Assembly: GCA_002708395.1 (NCBI GenBank) | Contig: PANP01000052.1 | Span: 1 to 12,761 of the forward strand | Direction of reading: 5' to 3' | Length of the DNA: 12,761 nt | Origin: Dehalococcoidia bacterium | Lineage (GTDB): Bacteria > Chloroflexota > Dehalococcoidia > UBA3495 | Shown: piece after piece, positions 6,922 to 12,761 of the stretch | How the letters are laid out: every line of letters begins with the position of its first letter | Numbering within the stretch: position 1 is the first letter of the stretch | The notes under the pieces: model-generated | Databases searched by the model: none | Told to the model about the DNA's origin: nothing | Seen by the model: the letters and a program-made list of their open reading frames with translations, nothing else | Made by a program: the position numbers and the translations under genes

Positions 6922-7794
6922 ATGGCTGCAACAGACGTTGAGCTAGGCTACCGGGAAAGCCGTGAGATTACTCGCCGGGAAGCCAAGAACTTCTACTATG
7001 CGTTTTTGACTTTGCCTCAGGAGCGCAGGCGCGCCATCTACGTGGCCTACGCTTTCTGCCGCTATTGCGACGATACCGTCGATAATGCCGAGTCCCCGGA
7101 CCAGAAAACCAATTTGTTGGAAGAACTCCACGCCAACTTGAACGATGCCTACACCGGCCGCACTAGCGATCAGATGTTCCTAGCCCTGGCTGATGTAGCG
7201 GACAGACACGACATTCCCGAGGAATACTTCAAGCAGGTGATTTACGGCGTAGAATCGGACCTCACCAAAGTTCGCTACCAAAACTTCGAAGAGCTGCGAA
7301 GCTATTGCTACCAAGTCGCCTCTGTTGTGGGACTTATCTGCTTGCAGATATTCGGATACAAAGACGACGCTGCTAGAGAATATGCCGTCGACCTAGGCCT
7401 GGCGATGCAGCTCACGAACATCGCCCGGGACGTTCAAGAAGACCTGGGGCTAGGTCGGATTTATCTGCCCCAAGACGAGATTGTCCGGTTCGGCTATTCT
7501 GAGGAAGAGATGGAAGCCGGCGTCGTCAACGAGTCTTTCATAGAGCTGATGAGATTCCAGGCGCAAAGAGCAAGGGGTTACTTCGATAGTGGCTTTAAGC
7601 TGCTTCCCTATCTATCCCCCCGTTCCCGCGCCTGTCCCGCCGTGATGGGCCAACTTTACAGCAAGGTTCTGCAGCGCATCGAGGCTGCTGAATTCGATGT
7701 TTTCCAGCAGAGAATCAGTCTCAGTAAGGCCGAAAAGATCCGGGTGACGGCTCAGACATGGTTCACCAGCATGCTGCCTTCGAGCCCCTGGTGA
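6922..7794 (+). CDS. Squalene/phytoene synthase family protein (HpnD-like)
   Basis: Head-to-head prenyl condensing enzyme, expected to join two farnesyl diphosphates to presqualene diphosphate or squalene, feeding the cyclase encoded upstream. The 290-residue protein has both Mg-diphosphate-binding aspartate motifs, DDTVD (50-54) and DVQED (170-174), in the usual contexts YAFCRYCDDTVDN and QLTNIARDVQEDLGLGRIYLP. The N-terminal SREITRREAKNFYYAFLTLP pattern resembles HpnD-type and phytoene synthases. No HpnC or HpnE (the partners in the three-enzyme bacterial squalene route) is seen in the window, so it either makes squalene alone, works with distant partners, or is really a phytoene synthase. 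The gene follows a 60 bp gap; the ATG at 6922 has only a weak GAGA upstream. Confidence 0.85.
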   Translation: MAATDVELGYRESREITRREAKNFYYAFLTLPQERRRAIYVAYAFCRYCDDTVDNAESPDQKTNLLEELHANLNDAYTGRTSDQMFLALADVADRHDIPEEYFKQVIYGVESDLTKVRYQNFEELRSYCYQVASVVGLICLQIFGYKDDAAREYAVDLGLAMQLTNIARDVQEDLGLGRIYLPQDEIVRFGYSEEEMEAGVVNESFIELMRFQAQRARGYFDSGFKLLPYLSPRSRACPAVMGQLYSKVLQRIEAAEFDVFQQRISLSKAEKIRVTAQTWFTSMLPSSPW

Positions 7795-7822
7795 CCAGTT
7801 CGGCCAAGATGATTCTCTTCTC

Positions 7823-8827
7823 ATGAAAGCCCTGGTTTTAGCGCCGATGACGGAAGAGCCCCTGGCCCGGCTAAAAGAGTTGATGCCGGTGACCTACGAA
7901 AGCTGGGCCGACACCCGCCAACTGGCCGACCCGGAAGAACTGGCGCGGCGCATCCAGACCGAAGTTTTCTCCATTCTGGTGGTTGAGGCCGATTTTCTGC
8001 CGGAAGAACTGTTTCAACAGGCCGGAAATCTCCGATTGGTCGCGATCTGTCGAAATAGCCTCTCCCACGTGGACCTGGAAGCCGCCACCGGCCATGGCGT
8101 AGCCGTCGTCCATACTCCGGGCCGCAACGTTCAAGCGGTGGCTGAGCTAACCATCGGTCTCATGCTGACTTTGGCCCGCCGGATAAACAGCATGGACACC
8201 TGCGTGAAAGAAGGACGATGGCAGATGCCGGTGGAGCCGTATATCAATGCACATATGCAGACCGGAGAACTAGCTGGCAAGACTCTTGGCGTTCTGGGCT
8301 TGGGAAAGATAGGCCGCCGAGTTGCCGGATTGGCCAGCGCTTTCGGCATGCGAGTGTTGGCCTACGATCCGTACATCGCCCCCCAAACCCAAGATTGCTG
8401 GAACGTGACCGTCTGTCCCACATTGGCAGACTTGACCGGTGATGCCGACTATATCTCCGTACACGTCCCCGACGTTCCGGGCACAAAAGACTTGTTGAGC
8501 CGGTCTCTCTTGGCGGAAATCAAACGGGGTTGCCGGATAATCAACACCAGTTCTTACGATGCCGTAGACGAGGCGGCTCTGGTGGAAGGTCTAACATCCG
8601 GCCGGGTGGCTGGGGCCGCCTTCGATGTCTTTCCAACGCATCCACTCCCTCCGAATAACCCGCTTTTGGGCTTCGACAACGTCGTCCTAACCCCGCATAT
8701 CGGCGGAGCCACCCGTGAAACCGTAGCCCGCCACTCCGTCATGATTGTGGATGATATCGAACGATTTGTTGGAGGGCTGAAGCCGGAACGTATGGTGAAT
8801 CCGGAGGTTTGGGGTAGATTTGACTAG
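7823..8827 (+). CDS. D-isomer 2-hydroxyacid dehydrogenase-like protein lacking catalytic Arg and Glu
   Basis: Member of the phosphoglycerate/2-hydroxyacid dehydrogenase superfamily, 334 residues, with both domains present. The NAD-binding motif GLGKIG is at 159-164 with Asp182 positioned to bind the adenosine ribose. The superfamily motif TPGRNVQAVAELT (98-110) and the C-terminal TPHIGGAT with catalytic His292 are kept. However, the INT(A/S)RG segment reads INTSSYDAVDE (240-250), placing Ser244 where the substrate-binding Arg should be. The DVFxxEP segment reads DVFPTHP (268-274), placing His273 at the catalytic Glu. The reading frame is otherwise intact, so this is not a decayed gene but possibly altered chemistry or a binding role. 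It follows the prenyl synthase by 28 bp and its end overlaps the kinase start by 8 bp. Confidence 0.88.
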   Translation: MKALVLAPMTEEPLARLKELMPVTYESWADTRQLADPEELARRIQTEVFSILVVEADFLPEELFQQAGNLRLVAICRNSLSHVDLEAATGHGVAVVHTPGRNVQAVAELTIGLMLTLARRINSMDTCVKEGRWQMPVEPYINAHMQTGELAGKTLGVLGLGKIGRRVAGLASAFGMRVLAYDPYIAPQTQDCWNVTVCPTLADLTGDADYISVHVPDVPGTKDLLSRSLLAEIKRGCRIINTSSYDAVDEAALVEGLTSGRVAGAAFDVFPTHPLPPNNPLLGFDNVVLTPHIGGATRETVARHSVMIVDDIERFVGGLKPERMVNPEVWGRFD

Positions 8828-10319
8828 ATACGTGCTGAGCCTGGATCTGGGTACCTCCTCGGCTCACGCTGTTTTGATAGATCGGCGTGGGCGGACGGTG
8901 GCCACGTCCCGTGCTTCACTGCGATATCACCGCCCGGAAGACGGCTCAGACTTGGCCAAAGAGTTCCATCCTGCCGAAGTCATGGATGCGGTGGGCGATG
9001 CGGTGGGCAAGACCCTCCGGCAAGCCGCGGTAGAGCCGGGCCAGATAGCCGCCGTGGGCGTAACCAGTCAAGGCCAGGGTGCGGTTCTCATGGGACCCGA
9101 CGACCGGGAGCTTTGCTGTAGCCCAAACATCGACCTGCGCGCCGTATTCGAAGGGGCCGCTCTGGACGAGGAGGCCGGTACTGAGATATACGCGACCACG
9201 GGTCATTCCCCCGCTCTCTTGTTGGCTCCGGCCCGCCTGAGATGGCTCCAATCTCACCGTCCTGACTTGATGGAAATGGCAAGTTCGGTGGTGTCTATCG
9301 GTGGATGGCTGGGTTCCCGTCTAACGGGGCAGGTTGCCGCCGAGGCCGGGCTGGATTGCACTCTGGGCTTAATCGACCTTTCTACCCGTCGCCACGCCCT
9401 TCCCATGCTTAACAAGCTCGGGTTTCCCGTTGAATTGCTGCCCCCGCTGCTTGCTTCCGGAGAACGTTTGGGTTGTCTTAGGCCCGAGTTGGCTGGGGAG
9501 TGGGGGTTACCCGCTGGTCTTCCGGTGACTTTGGCCGGGGCCGATACTCAATGCGGTCTGCTAGGGCTGGGACTAACCACTCCCGGCCAGTCCGGAGCGG
9601 TATTGGGGTGGAGTGGCAGCGTTCACACGGTGATGCAGGACCCGATGCTGGACGTTGAGGCCAAACGCACCTGGAGCAGCTGTTACTCCATCGATTCCAT
9701 GTACACCGTGGAGGCTAATCTTGGCGATTGCGGCCATGCTTTCGACTGGTTAACCCGGACCGTGTCCGGCGGCAGGCTATCTTTCCGAAAGGCTGACCAC
9801 TTGGCGGAGCAAGCTGCCCCAGGTGGCGACGGCGTTCTCGCCTTTCTTGGTCCCGGCCCCATGAGCGCTCCCAACGCCGGACTTCGTATGGGCGGCATAT
9901 TCATGCCAACGCCGCTGACCTTCCAAGAACCCAAACCCGGGCAGATATTCCGCAGTTATTTGGAGAGCGTGGCCTACAGCATAAAAGCCAATCTGGACAA
10001 CATATTTGAGGTTACCGGCAGGCGGGCCAGTTCCTTATGCCTGGGCGGAAGCATGTCAAAAAGCGATGTGGTTACCGGTGCTCTGGCGGATGTACTCGAG
10101 ATTCCGGTGTTCCGGTCCCGAGACGCCCAAGTCAGCGCCATGGGCGCCGCCGCCGCTACCTGGGTCTCGGCTGGTGAGGCCGCCTCACTGGAAGAGGGAG
10201 TGACAATGCAAGAACCCAACTTCGATGAATTTCTTCCGGAGCCCCTCCGGTCAGCCGAATACCTGGACCACTACCACCGGTGGCTTGATATGTTCCACAC
10301 TCTCACCCCTCGGGAATGA
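8820..10319 (+). CDS. FGGY-family carbohydrate kinase
   Basis: ATP-dependent sugar kinase of 499 residues with the two actin-like domains of the FGGY family. The phosphate-binding loop LDLGTSSAHA is at 8-17, the catalytic-base segment AGADTQCGLLGLG at 238-250 (Asp241), and the C-terminal adenosine-binding GGSMSKSDVVTGALAD lies near 413-428, followed by the usual AMGAAAA. The sugar (xylulose, ribulose, fuculose, AI-2-like, or other) cannot be told from these motifs. The TTG start overlaps the preceding dehydrogenase-like gene by 8 bp and has GGAGG at 8803-8807 plus a closer GGGG at 8811-8814. The aldolase downstream suggests its phosphorylated product is cleaved by aldol reaction. Confidence 0.88.
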   Translation: MTRYVLSLDLGTSSAHAVLIDRRGRTVATSRASLRYHRPEDGSDLAKEFHPAEVMDAVGDAVGKTLRQAAVEPGQIAAVGVTSQGQGAVLMGPDDRELCCSPNIDLRAVFEGAALDEEAGTEIYATTGHSPALLLAPARLRWLQSHRPDLMEMASSVVSIGGWLGSRLTGQVAAEAGLDCTLGLIDLSTRRHALPMLNKLGFPVELLPPLLASGERLGCLRPELAGEWGLPAGLPVTLAGADTQCGLLGLGLTTPGQSGAVLGWSGSVHTVMQDPMLDVEAKRTWSSCYSIDSMYTVEANLGDCGHAFDWLTRTVSGGRLSFRKADHLAEQAAPGGDGVLAFLGPGPMSAPNAGLRMGGIFMPTPLTFQEPKPGQIFRSYLESVAYSIKANLDNIFEVTGRRASSLCLGGSMSKSDVVTGALADVLEIPVFRSRDAQVSAMGAAAATWVSAGEAASLEEGVTMQEPNFDEFLPEPLRSAEYLDHYHRWLDMFHTLTPRE

Positions 10320-10424
10320 TATTTTGCTCCGATTCAAGTAGCGCTAGATTCCTGAAAGACGCCCCGACCGTTCCTAAAAGGCTTTACAATATCTCTGGTA
10401 ATTCAATCTACCGGTCAAGCGGAT

Positions 10425-10489
10425 GGTTCGACAAGCTCACCACGAACGGCGGGAGTCCCAATTTCCGTTCGTCCTGAGCCTGTCGAAGG
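10425..10489. repeat. REP-like imperfect palindromic repeat
   Basis: The left arm (10425-10449) contains TTCGACAAGCTCA then ACGAACGG. The right arm (10465-10489) is CCGTTCGT...TGTCGAA. Read in reverse complement, the arms match at 20 of 25 positions, separated by a 15 bp loop that itself holds GGGAGTCCC (10451-10459). From general knowledge, palindromes built on TTCGACA(G/A)GCTCA(GG)ACGAACGG are dispersed in intergenic regions of many bacterial genomes. It could form a strong RNA hairpin and attenuate transcription between the kinase and the aldolase genes. Confidence 0.75.
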
Positions 10490-10533
10490 ACCCTGCCGCC
10501 GGATTTTGCTATAGCGCCTAGATCCCGCGAAGT

Positions 10534-10539
10534 GAGGAG
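10534..10539 (+). promoter_or_regulatory. Ribosome binding site that decides the aldolase start
   Basis: GAGGAG lies 7 nt before the TTG at 10547. It overlaps the alternative GTG codon at 10532, which has no purine-rich site upstream, so the TTG is the more likely start. Confidence 0.55.
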
Positions 10540-10546
10540 TCCCGAA

Positions 10547-11239
10547 TTGAGCAGTTGGCAATCTGAGCGTGAGGAACTCCACGCAGCGATCGGCGAGATG
10601 TATCGGCGCGGACTGGTCGGCGCATTGAGCGGGAACGCCAGTTTGCGTTTGGAAGGGAGGCTTGGTGAGGGGCTGCTATTGGTTACGCCCACACAGGTGC
10701 CCTATTACCGCCTCAAGCCAGAAGACCTGGTAGTCGTTGACATGAATGGTGAGCTGGTGGGGGAGGGGTTGGCCCCCTCGTCGGAAACGGCCATGCATCT
10801 GCAGATTTACCGGGAGAGAGAAGATGTAGTGGCTGCGATCCATACCCACTCCATCTCGGCATCGGCGGCGGCGGTAGCTGGGCGGGAGATACCGCCTATC
10901 CTGGATGAGATGGTCTATCACATCGGCGGTGGCGTCCCCATCGGAGACTACGCCTTTCCAGGCTCGGAGGAATTGGCCCGGGTGGCATGTGAGACCATGG
11001 GAGACCGGAATGCGGTGCTCCTGCGGAACCACGGGGTTTTGGGGGTTGGGCCTGGAGTGTGGGAGGCTCTGGAAGCTTGCGATCTTGTCGAACGAGCCGC
11101 CCAGATCTTCGTCCAGGCCCAGTTCTTCGGCACCGGTGGGGCAAATCTCTTGCCCCCGGATATAATAGTTGCCGAACAGGAAATTTTTCAGATGAAACGC
11201 AGGATGGCATTGGGTCTGAAATCTCAGTCGACCGAATAG
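10547..11239 (+). CDS. Class II aldolase / fuculose-phosphate aldolase family
   Basis: Zn-dependent class II aldolase/adducin-family enzyme of 230 residues from the TTG start (235 from a GTG at 10532). All active-site elements are present: SGNAS phosphate-binding segment (28-32), catalytic Glu80 in PSSETAMH, metal ligands His99 and His101 in IHTHS, and His162 in RNHGVLGVG. This fits cleavage of a ketose-1-phosphate (fuculose-, rhamnulose- or 5-deoxyribulose-1-phosphate type) into dihydroxyacetone phosphate and an aldehyde, although the same fold also includes ribulose-phosphate epimerases and decarboxylating relatives. Together with the kinase gene upstream it makes a plausible phosphorylate-then-cleave pair. 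No isomerase is encoded within the window. Confidence 0.87.
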   Translation: MSSWQSEREELHAAIGEMYRRGLVGALSGNASLRLEGRLGEGLLLVTPTQVPYYRLKPEDLVVVDMNGELVGEGLAPSSETAMHLQIYREREDVVAAIHTHSISASAAAVAGREIPPILDEMVYHIGGGVPIGDYAFPGSEELARVACETMGDRNAVLLRNHGVLGVGPGVWEALEACDLVERAAQIFVQAQFFGTGGANLLPPDIIVAEQEIFQMKRRMALGLKSQSTE

Positions 11240-11287
11240 AGCCGAACCAACGGCGCCTGCATTCACACCAGCACCGAGGATTTATCG

Positions 11288-11668
11288 ATGCTCTCAGTTC
11301 CCAGTTTTTTACTCAGGAAGCTTTACGTCAAAGGGAGTTTGCAAAGCACCTCCCAAAGCGTCTCCTTCCGGTTGCGCAATTCCTTGGGGTCTGGATATGC
11401 CGAGGCGATGTCACCCCTGACGCTGGATGGGAAGGAGATGCCTATGGAAGACACGTATTTCTATGTGGACAGTGAGCCGAGGAGCTTTGATACGGTGTCC
11501 AAAGACAATCCCTTCAGTCTTTTGTTGAATCAGGACACTGTGATTACGGTGGAGAACGTATCGTTAAGCCCGGAACCGCATAAAGTGGGCATGGGATTTA
11601 AGGTTCCCGGCCTGGGCATGTTGCGGTTCGACTTCATCGACCAGCCTCTGACCGGTGACCAAGCCTAG
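11288..11668 (+). CDS. Small conserved-looking protein of unknown family
   Basis: Intact 126-residue frame beginning with ATG after a good GAGGA ribosome binding site (11276-11280, 7 nt spacing), 48 bp after the aldolase and 8 bp before the next gene. The protein has no Cys or Trp, no signal peptide or membrane segment, and alternating hydrophobic/polar stretches (LYVKGSLQSTSQSVSFRLRN; PLTLDGKEMPMEDTYFYVD; KVGMGFKVPGLGMLRFDFID) that suggest a compact beta-rich fold. I do not recognise the family with confidence and assign no function. Its position in the gene string and its translation signals argue that it is a real gene. Confidence 0.75.
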   Translation: MLSVPSFLLRKLYVKGSLQSTSQSVSFRLRNSLGSGYAEAMSPLTLDGKEMPMEDTYFYVDSEPRSFDTVSKDNPFSLLLNQDTVITVENVSLSPEPHKVGMGFKVPGLGMLRFDFIDQPLTGDQA

Positions 11669-11676
11669 GTTGATTG

Positions 11677-12651
11677 ATGGAACAACCACCCAAATCGGTT
11701 GCTATCACTGGGGCGTCCGGTTACGTTGGGGCCCGGCTCCTTCGAAAGTTGGAGGACGAGGAAGACATCAGCAAACTGGTGGCCATCGATACTCTTCCCC
11801 CCACTGTGCCTATCCGGAACATGGCTGCCTACCGCATGAGCGTCACCAAACCCATCGACGATGCACTAAACCGGCATAACGTCTCAACTGTGGTCCACTT
11901 GGCGTTCATCGCCAGGCGGGGTCGGAATCGCCAGGAGGTTGATTCGATCCGGGAGACCAATCTGGCCGCTCTGGAATCCGTTTTGGAGTCCAGCGCCCGT
12001 GCCGGGGTCAACCACATCGTCTATCTCAGTTCCCACACCGTCTACGGCGCCCACGCCGACAACCCGGTCCCCCTCACCGATGCGGCGCCATTACGTCCGA
12101 TACCCGACTTTCCCTACGGCTACGACAAGTTCCTGTCGGAGCAGATGCTTCAGGAATTTCAAGAGACCCACCCGGACATAGCGGTTACGATTCTCCGGTC
12201 CTGCATGGTCCTCGGACCTTCCGCCGGAAACTACATCACCACAGCCTTCTTCCGGCCCTGGTTGCTGGGTGTTATTGACTACAACCCTCCCCTCCAGTTC
12301 GTTTATGAAGATGACCTGGCCCGGATCCTGACCATCGTCATCCAGCGGAGGTTGGCCGGTATCTTCAACGTCGCGGGGGACGGAGTGGTCTTCTACAAAG
12401 AGTTTGCCGAGACGATCAAGAGCCGGTTGATTAATCTGCCCGCTTTTCTGGCCTATGGCTTGGCCCAGCTATCCTGGAACCTGCATCTCCAAAGGGAATC
12501 CACGGCGTGCGGCCTGGACCTTGTGAGATATCCGATGGTGCTGAGTACCGGCAAGTTGCATCAAGCCACCGGATACCGGTTCTGGCATACGTCCATGGAA
12601 ACCTTGTCCGCCTTCGCCAACTCCAGCCTGCTTTATCAGGACACGGCGTGA
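11677..12651 (+). CDS. NAD-dependent epimerase/dehydratase (extended SDR)
   Basis: Second extended short-chain dehydrogenase/reductase of the window, 324 residues from the ATG at 11677; a TTG one codon earlier is possible. The cofactor motif TGASGYVG is at 11-18, with Asp38 at the end of strand 2 suggesting NAD preference. The active-site segment YLSSHTVYG (116-124) and Tyr147/Lys151 (YGYDK) complete the catalytic set. It resembles nucleotide-sugar epimerase-type SDRs but is clearly different from HpnA in sequence. The substrate is unknown. AGG at 11667-11669, overlapping the previous stop codon, is a likely ribosome binding site. Its TGA stop overlaps the GTG start of the following gene. Confidence 0.86.
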   Translation: MEQPPKSVAITGASGYVGARLLRKLEDEEDISKLVAIDTLPPTVPIRNMAAYRMSVTKPIDDALNRHNVSTVVHLAFIARRGRNRQEVDSIRETNLAALESVLESSARAGVNHIVYLSSHTVYGAHADNPVPLTDAAPLRPIPDFPYGYDKFLSEQMLQEFQETHPDIAVTILRSCMVLGPSAGNYITTAFFRPWLLGVIDYNPPLQFVYEDDLARILTIVIQRRLAGIFNVAGDGVVFYKEFAETIKSRLINLPAFLAYGLAQLSWNLHLQRESTACGLDLVRYPMVLSTGKLHQATGYRFWHTSMETLSAFANSSLLYQDTA

Positions 12652-12761
12652 CAACCGGCCAGGTTAAAAAGGTAATCATCGACACCGATCCGGGAGTGGA
12701 TGACGCCATCGCCATTCTGATGGCGTTAAGGTCCCCTTCGCTCCAAGTGCTGGGTCCTCTT
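12648..12761 (+). CDS. Nucleoside hydrolase (IU-NH family), N-terminal fragment
   Basis: The frame from the GTG at 12648 is open to the right edge (38 codons). It reads KKVIIDTDPGVDDAIAILMAL near residues 7-27, the hallmark Ca-binding aspartate cluster DTDPGxDD of inosine/uridine-preferring nucleoside hydrolases. These enzymes split N-ribosyl bonds to release free ribose, although some relatives act on other substrates. The start overlaps the preceding stop as GTGA, the same coupling seen between hpnA and shc. Only the first part is in the window, so substrate class and integrity cannot be judged. Confidence 0.8.
   Translation, partial: MTTGQVKKVIIDTDPGVDDAIAILMALRSPSLQVLGPL

Larger units (their letters stand above)
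10320..10546. other. Largest internal gap, between kinase and aldolase genes
   Basis: This 227 bp gap separates two otherwise tightly packed gene groups. It contains the palindromic repeat at 10425-10489 and the aldolase ribosome binding site, but no T-run-type intrinsic terminator or good promoter was seen. An open minus-strand frame crossing it reads through the repeat and is not considered coding. Confidence 0.6.

Noticed and set aside
10450..10500. Intrinsic terminator after the kinase gene
   Set aside because: The hairpin of the palindrome is strong but is not followed by a T-run, so classical Rho-independent termination is not supported.
10408..10692. Minus-strand 94-codon frame across the kinase-aldolase gap
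   Set aside because: Part of its translation (RQAQDER, VVSLSNH) is simply the palindromic repeat read as protein, a common source of false gene calls; the rest is antisense to the aldolase.

Overview
The window carries one long run of thirteen co-directional (+ strand) genes, the last cut by the right edge. The left half (about 300-7800) is a hopanoid (bacterial sterol-like lipid) biosynthesis operon. It encodes a prenyl diphosphate synthase, the radical SAM adenosylhopane synthase HpnH, the adenosylhopane nucleosidase/phosphorylase HpnG, the hopanoid-associated epimerase HpnA, squalene-hopene cyclase, a small YjbQ/UPF0047 protein and a squalene/phytoene-synthase family protein. Together these cover the route from C5 isoprenoid precursors through squalene and the C30 hopene to the C35 adenosyl- and ribosyl-hopane side chain.

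The right half (about 7820-12761) looks like sugar or sugar-acid metabolism. It holds a 2-hydroxyacid-dehydrogenase-like protein that lacks two of its three catalytic residues, an FGGY carbohydrate kinase, a class II (fuculose-phosphate type) aldolase, a small protein of unknown family, a second NAD-dependent epimerase/dehydratase, and the first 38 codons of a nucleoside hydrolase. The kinase-aldolase pair suggests phosphorylation of a small sugar followed by cleavage to C3 and C2/C3 pieces. The substrate cannot be read from the sequence.

Intergenic space is small: most junctions overlap or are under 65 bp. The exceptions are the 5' end (1-411), with a good sigma-70-type promoter at 304-333 and a cluster of TTACA...AGTG repeats further upstream, and a 227 bp gap at 10320-10546 holding a REP-like palindromic repeat. 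No tRNA, rRNA, CRISPR array, transposase or phage gene is visible.

The organism is a bacterium with moderately GC-rich DNA (judged by eye) and frequent GTG/TTG starts. A single squalene-synthase-like gene next to hpnH/hpnG/hpnA/shc, together with the TTCGACA..GCTCA..ACGAACGG type palindrome, reminds me of Chloroflexota (Dehalococcoidia/SAR202-like) genomes. This is an inference from memory, not a demonstrated assignment.
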